DNA from: Microthrixaceae bacterium
GTDB lineage: Bacteria; Actinomycetota; Acidimicrobiia; Acidimicrobiales; Microtrichaceae
DNA length: 64,000 nt
Direction of reading: 5' to 3'
NCBI GenBank assembly: GCA_027493675.1
Contig: JAOSKI010000045.1
Span: forward strand, 62,001 to 126,000
Each line of letters opens with the position of its first letter. The first letter of the stretch is position 1. Below are positions 38,379-49,042 of this stretch, piece by piece. The notes under the pieces are model-generated. The model was not told the origin of the DNA and ran no database searches. It saw only the letters and a list, made by a program, of their open reading frames with translations. The position numbers were made by a program, and so were the translations under genes.

Positions 38379-38560
38379 CTACATGCCGGGCAGGACACTC
38401 TGGTAGGTGGTCATGGTGAACGTGGGGTTGGAGTGGCCGAGGCGTTCGGACACGACCTTGATCGGGACTCGGTCGCGGAGCAGTTGTGACGCAGCTTGGT
38501 CGATGGGTGCGGATCCCCGCAGCTCGGCGGCGAGCCGGTCGGCCTCCACCGCGAGGAAGT
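38379..38560 (-). pseudogene. Tyrosine integrase, C-terminal fragment
   Basis: The minus strand reads RVPIKVVSERLGHSNPTFTM followed by TTYQSVLPGM and TAG at 38381-38379. GH...TxxxY is the end of the tyrosine-recombinase catalytic domain with the nucleophilic Tyr. Upstream sequence (EADRLAAELRG, DQAASQLL) no longer fits an integrase, and the rest of the gene is overlapped by the second cassette. It is therefore a remnant. Confidence 0.75.
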
Positions 38561-38980
38561 GAGCGTCACAGCGAGATGGAAGGACTCGGGTCTGAGCGAG
38601 CGGGTGTCCCGTGTGCGTCGAGCGACGTTGCCGGTAGACGCGCTGATCGTCGTGCGTGGCGACGACCTGATCGACGGCTCGCCGCAATTGCAGGCGATCG
38701 ACTTCCGTCGGCGCTTCCCGGACTGGGGTCGATGGCGGCTCTCGGCGATCTACGCCCGCAGCGACTCCGATGTCGGTGACCTGGCTGCCGATCGGCTCGA
38801 ACACTCCCCGGTCCTGCGGCTGTACCGGCCCGGCGTTCTCGAAGCTGCAGGGTTCGAGATCATGTCCACGTTCCGGACGCCGCACGTCACGTTGACGTTC
38901 GACGGCGACCTCGGCGTCTGGGTCGACCGTCTCCGGACTGCTGACCATGACGAGCGGACCAACCCGTCTCATGAACGTGA
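38559..38980 (+). CDS. Cassette gene A, copy 2 (unknown function)
   Basis: ~140 aa from GTG 38559. Parallels copy 1: DALIVVRGDD, FRRRFPDWGRWRLSAIYAR, SPVLRLYRPGVLEAAGFEI, TFRTPHVTLTFDGDLGVWVD and, after restoring one missing base near 38973, the ending NPSHEA. Copy 1 has VVVRGG, YGEFGITVLAAR, PLVRFETLTL, HFTVVCQDLDAGVD and NPYHEA in the same order. Overlaps the next gene in the same way as copy 1. Function unknown. Confidence 0.5.
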
Positions 38981-39419
38981 CAGAGCGAGGAGCACCCGAC
39001 ATGGCGATTACCGTCGACGTCGACCTGCGGGTCGATCTCCAGACGATGGACGAGACCGGTCTGCCCTGGGCCCTTCTCGATGCGGCACCCAACTCGTCGC
39101 GCATCGTGCCCGGTGGTCACATCGTGGCCGGTTCCGGATCCGCGATCGCGGTCGCCGTGGTGGTCGACATCACCGACGAGGGCATCGTGCACGTGCACCC
39201 CTCAGCGGGTCTGTCGCGCCCAACGCTCACCTACTCGAGTACCAAGACCAGTGCACAGATCCTGCATCCGCCCGTCTGCCAGAAACCCGGACAGCTCCGA
39301 TAGGAACCGGCAGAGCAAGCCGGCACCACCGGAGGCCGGGACCCCTGCAACGGCAAGGCGGAGCGGGCCCTGACGGCATCAGCCCGGAGCGGTCAGGTGC
39401 TCAACAACCCCGAAGTTGA
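38971..39419 (+). CDS. Cassette gene B, copy 2 (unknown function)
   Basis: ATG 38971 (MNVTERGAPDM). VDLRVDLQTMDETGLPWALL, SSRIVPGGHIVAGS, AVAVVVDITDEGIVHV and, after a shift near 39200, LSGSVAPNAHLLEY match copy 1 (ADLNAQDDDGLGW, SRVRVGAVLLAGN, AVVRVVSVDDDEQVHF, LPGSVAKNRHLLD). The 3' end is uncertain: without the shift it stops at 39303, with it at 39419, longer than copy 1. Function unknown. Confidence 0.45.
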
Positions 39420-39440
39420 ACGCCGCGGGCATGATCGACG

Positions 39441-40337
39441 TCAGCCGCCGGCTGGTGACCGCGGCTGCGGTTGGCAGGTGCTCGCACCGTCGCGGACCAG
39501 AAGGAACGTCGCCGTCTTGGTGCCTGCCAGGTTGCCGCTGAAGTTGCCCACACCGGGTGCCATGATGGTGAGCGCGCCGCCCTCGTGGCGTTCGCCCGGG
39601 TCCTGCCACGTCTCGATGTTGCCCTCGACATAGCGCCACACGCCGCCGAGATCGAAGGCGCGGCACTGTAGGTCGACGTCCACGTAGTGGGTCGAGCCCA
39701 CCGGCAGCGCCATTCCGTCCTCGACGGCGGTCGTGGGAGGTGCTGGAGCTGTCGTGGTCGTCGGTGCGGCGTCGTCGACGAGGGCGAGGCAACCGGTGGG
39801 ATCGGTGCTGCCGAAGCGCACCTCGAGTGCGACGGTCTTGCCGGTCGCCACGTCGAACTCCATCGTGCAGGGTAGATCCCCGTCGGGATCGGGGATCTCC
39901 GGTCCGGACGCCTGCCCGACGTTCGCAGCTGCCGAGACGCGCACACGCCCGGGCGGTGCAGGTTGGGTGAGCACGCTGTTGTAGTGGGCGTCGAGGTCCG
40001 CGTCGTCGGCTGGGTACAGCGAGTTCACGAAGTCCGACCAGAGGGTCGAAGCGATCACCGAGCCGTCCGCCGCCTCGAAGCGGAGCCCGACCTCGAAGCC
40101 CTCGATGAAGTATCCGTCGGTCTCCTCGATCCGTACGGTGATGGTCCCCGCCGAAGCACTGGCATCATTTCGTGCAGCGTCGGCGGCTTCAACCGGGCCG
40201 GCGGATCTGGGACGGGTGGTGCTGCGGTCGGTGCTGACAACGGCGTGTTCACCGCATGCCGTGATCAGCAGGGCGACTCCGAGCGTGGCGGCGACGAGCA
40301 ACGAACTGAGCCGTGTGGTGTTCGGGCGGAGTGTCAT
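39441..40337 (-). CDS. Lipoprotein of unknown function
   Basis: Intact, 298 aa from ATG 40337 with signal LLVAATLGVALLITACG. Two extracytoplasmic parts, one with ITVRIEETDGYFIEGFEVGL and PCTMEFDVATGKTVALEV, the other with YVDVDLQCRAFDLGGVWRYV and MAPGVGNFSGNLAG, are separated by a Thr/Pro linker (APTTTTAPAPPTT). No family recognised. The ~240 bases upstream to 40576 contain a CGGGAG...CTCCCG hairpin near 40507-40523 and otherwise nothing certain. Confidence 0.6.
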   Translation of the reverse strand: MTLRPNTTRLSSLLVAATLGVALLITACGEHAVVSTDRSTTRPRSAGPVEAADAARNDASASAGTITVRIEETDGYFIEGFEVGLRFEAADGSVIASTLWSDFVNSLYPADDADLDAHYNSVLTQPAPPGRVRVSAAANVGQASGPEIPDPDGDLPCTMEFDVATGKTVALEVRFGSTDPTGCLALVDDAAPTTTTAPAPPTTAVEDGMALPVGSTHYVDVDLQCRAFDLGGVWRYVEGNIETWQDPGERHEGGALTIMAPGVGNFSGNLAGTKTATFLLVRDGASTCQPQPRSPAGG

Positions 40338-40576
40338 GTCGATGAGACGATCCGTGTGCGCCAGAAGTTCCCTTGGTTCCGCCCGAAGGGAAGTCGGTCA
40401 GGGGCCTGCGCAGATCAGGTCTTGAAACTGGCGATTGGAATCGGCTTTCCGAACGGAAGGCGGACCTGCCCCAGGATTGGGTCCGGCAGGAAGTGCTGAG
40501 GGTGACGGGAGGGAACTCCCGCCCTGCACCTCTGTCAGATGCTACAGTTGATGCAGATAGAGCAGATGATGCGGAG

Positions 40577-40939
40577 ATGATGATGACTGACATCCTGACC
40601 CGAGACGCTGACAAGTTGCATCGAGCGCTGGCCAGCGGCGGCGACGAGGTTCGGCTCACCGTCTCGCGTGAGACCGCCGAGTGGATGGCACAACTCGTCG
40701 ATGCCAAGGTCAGCGGCCGTGACGTGGTGCTCACCAACGATCTCGGTGAGGTCACTCCGACCCAGGCAGGCCAGATGCTCGGTATGTCCCGGCCCCAGGT
40801 CCGCAAGCTGATGGATGAGGGCCGACTCGACTTCCGCAAGGTGGGCACACATCACCGGATCACTGTCGCCTCGATCCAGGCCTTCCTGGCGGCCGAGCGT
40901 GAGCGGCGAAATCCCAGAGGGGTTGCAGACCGTCAGTAA
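40577..40939 (+). CDS. Excisionase/antitoxin-type HTH protein (orphan)
   Basis: Intact, up to 120 aa. An N-terminal helical part (DADKLHRALASGGDEVRLTV) precedes a MerR-like/excisionase helix-turn-helix: VTPTQAGQMLGMSRPQVRKL with MDEGRLDFRKVGTHHRI, typical of antitoxins that pair with PIN toxins. ATG 40577 is followed by two more in-frame ATGs; the third, 40583, has GGAG before it and is more likely. No PIN or other toxin gene follows, so it is orphaned. Confidence 0.7.
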   Translation: MMMTDILTRDADKLHRALASGGDEVRLTVSRETAEWMAQLVDAKVSGRDVVLTNDLGEVTPTQAGQMLGMSRPQVRKLMDEGRLDFRKVGTHHRITVASIQAFLAAERERRNPRGVADRQ

Positions 40940-41149
40940 GAAGTCCACTGGCTCACCCGGAGCCGGCCGCTGCCCTTCCAACCTCCAGCCATCGGCGCGG
41001 TGTCGGGAGGTAGTCGCCTCCCGGCCAACAGCCCAGGGCTCGCGCCACAAACGTTGAGGTTGTTGAACGCCACTCCTACCCAGTCGAAGTTCGTCCACTC
41101 GGGACCGACCGCGGGACCGTTTGGGACGTCCGGCGTGATCCCGGTCAGT

Positions 41150-41380
41150 GTCGCGTACACGAGCACGCACCAGTGGTTGCCGCTGTGTAGCGACGGCAAT
41201 GTCTTGCTCCATCACAAAGCCATCCACCGCAACGGCTGGATATGCACCGAGGACCCCAACCGCCCTCAGCAGTGGATCTGGACCACCCCGTCCGGCCGCC
41301 AACTCCACTCACAACGACAACTCCACTCACAACGACAGGACAAGCACGGCCGAGGTCAACCCAACCGACGCGAATGACAC
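41150..41380 (+). pseudogene. HNH (DUF222) endonuclease C-terminal remnant
   Basis: VLLHHKAIHRNGWICTEDPN followed by WIWTTPSGRQL resembles the segment after the HNH motif of DUF222 endonucleases, such as the one at 61866. The remainder of the gene is not present. An 18-bp tandem repeat CAACTCCACTCACAACGA occurs at 41300-41317 and 41318-41335 within it. 40940-41150 contains no other recognisable gene. Confidence 0.45.
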
Positions 41381-41513
41381 CTTGTCCTGATCACCAGGGT
41401 CGCTGCGCTTGCCCGGGGCGGTTCCGAGGCATCCGGTTGACGTCCGCAAGTTGTCGAGTCCCTCGAGAGCCGAGGCGCTCGAGACGACCTGAGTTCTCCG
41501 AGCCCATCTGCGG

Positions 41514-41586
41514 TCGGGACGGGGAGATTTGAACTCCCGACCCCTGCTCCCAAAGCAGGTGCGCTACCAGGCTGCGCCACGTCCCG
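41514..41586 (-). tRNA. tRNA-Pro (UGG)
   Basis: Reverse-strand cloverleaf: acceptor CGGGACG/CGTCCCG, D-arm GGCGCAGCCTGGTAGCGC, anticodon loop CTTTGGGAG with anticodon TGG, T-arm AGTTCAAATCT. CCA is not encoded. It borders the accessory region on the right. Confidence 0.94.
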
Positions 41587-41731
41587 TCGCTCCGGCCGGC
41601 GAACCGCTGCGGGTCCGGTGCCGGATCGAGCGCCCACAGTACCGGTCTGCGCGAACCTCGGCGCCATCAGTGACGAGAGCGACCGGGATGTGGCTGTGGG
41701 TCGGGGCCCTCCAAGCTCTAACCTCCGGCTT

Positions 41732-43153
41732 GTGAACAGCACAGTCGAGCCCCTCGAGGGCAACAAGGTGAAGATCGTGGTCAGCCTCGAGGAGTCCGAG
41801 CTCGAGCCGGCGCTGGATGCCGCATGGAAGGAGATCGCCAAGGAGGTGCGCCTCCCGGGATTCCGCCGGGAAAGGCCCCCGGCGGCTGCTGGAACGCCAG
41901 ATCGAGCCCGGCTACGCACGGAGCGAGGCGCTCCGCAACGAGCTCCCTGGGCGCTACACGCGCGCGGTCATCGAACACGACGTGGACGTCGTGGCGCCGC
42001 CGGAGATGGACGTGACCGAGGGCGAGGAGTCCGGCGACATCACCTTCGAGGCGACCGTGGAGATCCGACCCACCGTGGTCATCGAGGGCTACACCGGCCT
42101 GCGCATCGAGGTCCCCAGCCCTGAGGTCTCCGACGACGAGATCGACGCCCAGGTGGACCGACTCCGCACGCAGTACGGCGAGCTCACGGACGTGGACCGA
42201 GTGGCCACAGACGGCGACTACGTGACCATCGATCTCACCGGCTCGCGCGACGGCGAGGTGGTCGACGGCCTCGAAGCAGAGGACTACAGCTACCTCGTCG
42301 GATCCGGAGCGGTGGTGGATGCCTTCGACGAGCAACTCCTCGGTGTCTCGGCGGGCGACGAGGTGGAGTTCACCGCAGCTCATCCGAATCCCGACGACGA
42401 GGAGGCGGTGCTCTACTCGATCACCGTCAAGGGCGTCCAGGAGCGTGTCCTGCCTGAGCTGACCGACGAATGGGTGGCGGATGCCACCGAGTTCGACAGC
42501 GTCGCGGAGTTCCGCAACGACGTGCGTCAGCGGCTCGAATCAGGTCGCGAGGACATGACACGCTCAGCGGTGCGGGCGAGGATCGCCGCCGAGCTCGCTA
42601 AGCTGGTGGACGACGAGCCCCCGAATCCATGATGGCAGCGGACTTCCAGGCCCGTTTGCAGTCGATGTCCGCGCAGTTGGCCCAGAGCGGGATCGCCATG
42701 GAGGACTACCTGCGGATCATGGGCAAGGAGCCCGATGCGTTCGCCGCAGAGCTCCGGGCGGCCGCCGAGGAGGCCGTGCTGGTCGACCTGGCGTTGCGTG
42801 CCGTGGTCACAGCCGAAGGGCTCCAGACCACCGAGAGCGAGCTCGAAGAGGAGGTGGCGGAGATGATCGGTGCCAACGACCTCTCCGTCGAGGACGGCAT
42901 CGCTCAGCTGCGCGACGCCGGTCAGCTCTCGGCTGTACGCTCGGAGATCGCCAACCGCAAGGCGATGGAGTGGCTCGTCGAACGAGCCGACGTGGTGGAC
43001 CCCGACGGACTGGCGATCCCCGAACACCTGCTGGCCCCGCCCGAACACCATCACCACGATCACGACCACCATGATCACGACGGCCATGATCACGACCACC
43101 ACGATCACGACGACCACGACGACCACGACGACGCAGGAGACCCCGAGCAGTGA
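41732..43153 (+). CDS. tig: Trigger factor with His/Asp-rich tail
   Basis: Ribosome-associated chaperone and prolyl isomerase. GTG 41732; the ribosome-binding domain includes [16 protein letters not shown] and GFR...[12 protein letters not shown], the FKBP domain follows ([39 protein letters not shown]), then the helical C-domain with [19 protein letters not shown]. The last ~35 residues are almost only His and Asp (43047-43150). Frame errors near 41870 and 42625. The stop overlaps GTG of clpP. Confidence 0.94.
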
Positions 43154-43803
43154 ACGCCCGCAACCACACCGAACCTCGCTCCTACATGGTCCCCAACGTC
43201 ATCGAGCAGACGAGCCGCGGTGAGCGCTACTCGGATCTCTACTCGCGCCTGTTGCGCGAGAACATCATCTTCCTGGGCACCCCGATCGACGACACCGTCG
43301 CCAACCTGATCTGCGCCCAGCTGCTGTTCCTCGAATCGGAGAACCCCGACCGCGACATCAGCATCTACATCAACTCACCCGGCGGCGACATCAACGCCTT
43401 CATGGCCATCTACGACACGATGCAGTACATCCGCCCCGAGATCACCACCATCTGTCTCGGTCAGGCGGCGTCCGCAGCCGCGGTGCTCCTGGCAGCGGGT
43501 ACGCCGGGAAAGCGCCTTGCGTTGCCCAACTCCCGGGTCCTCATCCACCAGCCCTACGCCCAGTCGGGATACGCGCAGGTCTCGGACCTCGAGATCGCAG
43601 CCAACGAGATCATCCGCCTGAAGGAGACCCTGGAGGGGGTCCTCGCCAAGCACACGGGCCAGGACCGCGAGCGCATCGCCAAGGACACCGACCGCGACTA
43701 CGTGATGACCGCGGCGGAGGCCAAGGAGTACGGGATCGTCGACGAGGTGATCGAGTCGCGCGATACCGTCGACACCTCGGCACCGATAGCGCCGGTTCGT
43801 TGA
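43150..43803 (+). CDS. clpP: ATP-dependent Clp protease proteolytic subunit (tig-linked)
   Basis: Intact, 217 aa from GTG 43150 (ATG 43186 possible after processing). Catalytic Ser in [11 protein letters not shown], His in VLIHQPYAQ, Asp in [21 protein letters not shown] and [12 protein letters not shown] are diagnostic. Translationally coupled to tig and followed by clpX, as usual. It shares the fold but little sequence with the lone clpP at 18475. Confidence 0.96.
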   Translation: MNARNHTEPRSYMVPNVIEQTSRGERYSDLYSRLLRENIIFLGTPIDDTVANLICAQLLFLESENPDRDISIYINSPGGDINAFMAIYDTMQYIRPEITTICLGQAASAAAVLLAAGTPGKRLALPNSRVLIHQPYAQSGYAQVSDLEIAANEIIRLKETLEGVLAKHTGQDRERIAKDTDRDYVMTAAEAKEYGIVDEVIESRDTVDTSAPIAPVR

Positions 43804-43920
43804 GGCCATTTGGGAATCATCAGTGCCCGCAGCCTGCGGATGTGGTTCCATGTGACATGGTCTGTGAGGCGGTGAGGTGCGACTCGTTCACGGGGAGGCA
43901 CCGCGAGGTGGGGGAGTGTC

Positions 43921-45199
43921 ATGGCGAAGTTCGGTGAAGGTGGCGAGCTGCTGAAGTGCTCCTTCTGCGGCAAGACCCAGCGGCAGGTGCGCAAGCTGAT
44001 AGCGGGTCCGGGCGTGTACATCTGCGACGAGTGCATCGACCTGTGCAACGAGATCATCGAGGAGGAGCTCGCCGAATCCTCCGACTTCGAGCTCACCGAG
44101 CTACCCAGGCCGAAGGAGATCTTCGAGTTCCTCGACGACTACATCGTCGGCCAGGAACAGGCCAAGAAGATCCTCGCGGTGGCGGTCTACAACCACTACA
44201 AGCGGATCCGCCACGAGCCGCGTTCGGACACCTCCGATGTCGAGCTGTCCAAGTCGAACATCCTGCTGATCGGCCCCACCGGTTCGGGGCAAGACGCTTC
44301 TCGCCCAGACGCTGGCACGCATGCTGAACGTGCCCTTCGCCATCGCGGACGCCACTGCGCTCACCGAGGCCGGGTACGTGGGTGAGGACGTCGAGAACAT
44401 CCTGTTGAAGCTGATCCAGGCCGCGGACTTCCGACGTGAAGAAGGCCGAGCAGGGCATCATCTACATCGACGAGATCGACAAGGTCGCCCGCAAGTCGGA
44501 GAACCCCTCGATCACCCGCGACGTCTCGGGCGAAGGCGTGCAACAGGCTCTCCTGAAGATCCTCGAGGGGACCCAGGCCGCAGTGCCTCCCCAGGGTGGT
44601 CGCAAGCATCCGCATCAGGAGTTCATCCAGATCGACACCACCAACGTCCTGTTCATCTGCGGTGGAGCCTTCGCGGGCCTCGAGGAGATCATCGAGCAGC
44701 GGATAGGGCGCAAGGGGATCGGCTTCGGGGCGGAGGTGCGCTCGGCCAGCGAACGCAACGAAGGCCGGCTCTTTGCCGACGTGCTGCCCGAGGACCTGCT
44801 CAAGTTCGGGTTGATCCCCGAGTTCGTGGGAAGGCTGCCGGTGCTCGGGGTGGTCGAGAACCTCGACCGCGAGACACTGGTGCAGATCCTCTCGGAACCC
44901 CGCAACGCACTGGTGAAGCAGTACGCCAAGATATTCGAGCTCGAGGACGTGGAGCTCGGAGTTCACCGCCGACGCCCTCGAGGCGGTCGCAGACCAGGCA
45001 CTCGCCAGGGGCACCCGGCGCGAGGGGGCTGAGGGCGATCCTCGAGGAGGTGCTGCTCGGGGTCATGTACGAGTTGCCCTCCCGCGACGACGTGGCACGT
45101 GTGGTGGTGGATGCCGAGGTCGTGATCGACAAGGTGAACCCCACCCTGGTGCCGAAGTCCAAGCCCCGCAGCAGCCGTCCGCGGCGTGCGGCGAGCTGA
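43921..45199 (+). CDS. clpX: ClpX unfoldase
   Basis: AAA+ partner of ClpP. N-terminal zinc finger Cys13/Cys16 and Cys35/Cys38 ([17 protein letters not shown]), Walker A recovered as [36 protein letters not shown], Walker [14 protein letters not shown] and the sensor region [24 protein letters not shown]. Four single-base insertions (44285-44288, ~44432, ~44960, ~45015) break it; removing each restores the consensus. RBS GGGGGAG precedes ATG 43921. Confidence 0.96.
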
Positions 45200-45205
45200 G
45201 GATCC

Positions 45206-46520
45206 TTGGACTACGCGCAGGCCCGTCGATGGCTGGATGGCCATCTGGACCACGAGTCGTCGTCGCTGGGCGTGGCGGCCGGCCGGATCGAGGGCCTGTC
45301 GCTGGTGGCAATACGTGAGCTGATGGCGCTCCTGGGGATCCCCAGGACGCCATGCCGGTGATCCACGTCACAGGCACCAACGGCAAGGGTTCCGTGGTTG
45401 CGATGCTGGCCCAACTGCTGATGGCCAACGGCCTGAGCGTGGGTACGTTCGTGAGCCCACATCTTCAGAGCGTCAACGAACGGATCGCACGCGACGGGAT
45501 CCCGATATCCGACGAGGACCTGGCCGAGGCGCTGAGCGGGGTGGCGGCGGTGGAGGAGATGCTGGATCACCCACCGAGTTGGTTCGAGATCATGACCGCG
45601 GCGGCGTTCCGGTGGTTCGCGGACGCCCCGGTGGACGTGGCGGTGGTCGAGGTGGGCATGCTGGGCCGCTACGACGCGACGAACGTCGCGACCGCGGATG
45701 TGGCTGTGGTCACCAACATCGCCGGGGACCATACGGACTTCGCTCCGGGGTGGCAGCTTGCGATCGCCCAGGAGAAGGCTGGGATCGTCACCCCGGGACG
45801 CCCGGTGGTCCTGGGGGACGTGCCCGCTGCCCTGCTGGACGTCTTCGTCGCCGAGGGAGCCGAGCCCACCTTGGCGCTGGGACGGGATTTCGAGCTGATC
45901 GATTCACGCCTGGCCGTCGGGGCCGCATGCTCGACATCTCGGGCCCCCGTGGCACCCACCACGGGGCGATGCTCGCGATGCACGGCGCGCACCAGGGGTG
46001 ACAACGCCGCGGTGGCCGTCGTTGCCGCCGAGGAGTTCTTCGGGCGTGAGCTCGAGGACGACGTCGTCACCGAGGCGTTCGCGGAGGTGACGCTTCCGGG
46101 TCGGCTCGAGGTGGTCGCCCACCGGCCACTGGTGGTCCTCGACGTGGCCCACAACCCCGACGCGATCGCCGCAGTCGCGGGAACCCTCGACGAGGACTCC
46201 GCGGTGGTGGGCGCCAGGATCGTCGTGTTCGGGATGCTCGGTGGTCGCGACCCGTTGGACGCGACGGCCGCGCTGGCCGTGGCCCGACCCGACCTGGTGG
46301 TGTGCACGACCGCCTCTGGGAAGGAGCGCAGCGTGGCGGCAGCCGAACTGGCCCGTTCGTGTGAAGCGGCAGGGCTGGGGGCCGAGGTCGTCGAGGATCC
46401 CGGCGAGGCGTTCGCAGAGCCGTGGGGCTCGCATCCGAGGAGGATCTGGTGCTCGTGTGCGGCTCCTCGAGGTTGGTCGGCGCCATCAGGGGGATGGCTG
46501 CTGTGGAGGCGAGCGGATAG
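45206..46520 (+). CDS. folC: Folylpolyglutamate/dihydrofolate synthase
   Basis: Adds glutamate to folates. TTG 45206 six bases after clpX is the only start before the conserved [18 protein letters not shown] loop [53 protein letters not shown]-like segment and [13 protein letters not shown] are clear. Frame errors near 45340, 45925, 46000 and 46420. The order clpX-folC skips valS, which usually lies between in this neighbourhood. Confidence 0.92.
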
Positions 46521-46569
46521 GCGCCGCGGAGCTTCCGGGCGCCGGGTTGCGCGTTGTATCGTCTCGGCC

Positions 46570-46981
46570 GTGAACTCCACCTTCATCATGTGCAAACCCG
46601 ATGCCGTCGAGCGTGGTCTCGTCGGTGAGATCATCCGCCGGATCGAGGCGAAGGGCCTGCGGATCACGGCGATGGACCTACGCACCCCGGATCGTGGGCT
46701 CGCCGAGGAGCACTACGCGGAACACGCGGAGAAGCCGTTCTTCGGCGAGCTGGTGGACTTCCTGACGCGCGGACCGGTGGTGGCGATGGTGGTCGAGGGT
46801 CCTGACGACAACACGTTCTCGCTCATGCGGACCATGATCGGCAAGACCAAGGTAGACGACGCGCAGCCGGGCTCCATCAGGGGTGACTTCGCCACCACGA
46901 CGAACGAGAACCTTGTTCACGGATCCGACTCCCCACGAGGCCGCCGCACGTGAGATCGGCCTCTGGTTCCCGGTCGGTTAG
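46570..46981 (+). CDS. ndk: Nucleoside diphosphate kinase
   Basis: NTP balancing. GTG 46570; [49 protein letters not shown] and the phosphohistidine His117 in ENLVHGSDS. An extra C near 46932 breaks the last 15 codons, which continue as [12 protein letters not shown] in the next frame, ending TAG 46979-46981. Confidence 0.96.
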
Positions 46982-48186
<1,205 letters not shown>

Positions 48187-48196
48187 GCTCACCCCG

Positions 48197-49042
48197 GTGA
48201 GGCCGAAACCCGCTGCGGGTACCCGTGGAAGGTCCCGTCGCCTGCTCGTGATCGTCACGTTGCTTGCGGTCACGCTGATCACCGTCGACGCCGTGGGCGG
48301 CGATGCGCTCGATCCGGTCCGCAACACCGCCACCGACGTGTTCGCTCCCGTGGGTGACGGAGTTGCATGGGCCAGCACACCCTTGCGAAATGCCTGGGCG
48401 GGCATCACCGGCTACGACGAGCTCGAACGCGAGAACGCGCGCCTACGCGACGAGCTCGCCGAGCAGCGTTCCCACAGGCTCGCCAACGCCAACGCGGTGG
48501 AACAGCTGGGGCGTCTGCGCAAGGAGATCGATGTGGGCGTCCAGGGTGACATCCCCACCGAGATAGCGCGGATCGCCACGGGCGCCCGCAGCAACTTCAC
48601 CGATCACCGCCTGGAGATCGACAAGGGGTCGTCCTCCGGTCTGGAGGTGGGCAATCCGGTCACCGCCGGCAACGGGCTCGTCGGCAGGCTCGTGCGGGTG
48701 GCGGCGAACCGTTCGACGGTTCAGCTGATCACCGATCCCACATTCGTGATCGGTGTGCGCATCGGCGAGACCCAGGAGATCGGGGTCGGTCACGGCTCGG
48801 GTCCGCAGAGCCCGTTCGTGGTCGATACCGGCATCTCCCTCGAGAGCGAGGTCGAGGTCGACGGCGCGGTGCTCACAAGTGGTTTCGACCGGGCCGTGAT
48901 GCCCCCGGACCTCGTGGTGGGCCGCGTGAAGGAGGTCCAGCCCGACGAGGCGGCACAGAGCCTGATCCTGCGGGTCGATCTGGCGGCGCCGATCTCGCAG
49001 TTGGATGTGGTGAAGGTGTTGAAGTGGGTTCCGTCGTCGTGA
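48197..49042 (+). CDS. mreC: Rod-shape protein MreC
   Basis: Intact, 281 aa from GTG 48197. One N-terminal membrane helix (LLVIVTLLAVTLITVDAVGG), a coiled coil (ELERENARLRDELAEQRS), then the beta domain with DKGSSSGLEVGNPVTAGNGLVGRL-type sequence and QLITDPTFVIGVRI. It links PBP2 to MreB and MreD outside the membrane. Its stop overlaps the GTG of mreD. Confidence 0.94.
   Translation: MRPKPAAGTRGRSRRLLVIVTLLAVTLITVDAVGGDALDPVRNTATDVFAPVGDGVAWASTPLRNAWAGITGYDELERENARLRDELAEQRSHRLANANAVEQLGRLRKEIDVGVQGDIPTEIARIATGARSNFTDHRLEIDKGSSSGLEVGNPVTAGNGLVGRLVRVAANRSTVQLITDPTFVIGVRIGETQEIGVGHGSGPQSPFVVDTGISLESEVEVDGAVLTSGFDRAVMPPDLVVGRVKEVQPDEAAQSLILRVDLAAPISQLDVVKVLKWVPSS

Noticed and set aside
44281-44300. 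Programmed frameshift in the clpX Walker A loop
   Set aside because: No slippery heptamer with a downstream structure, and similar one-base insertions occur at many unrelated sites.
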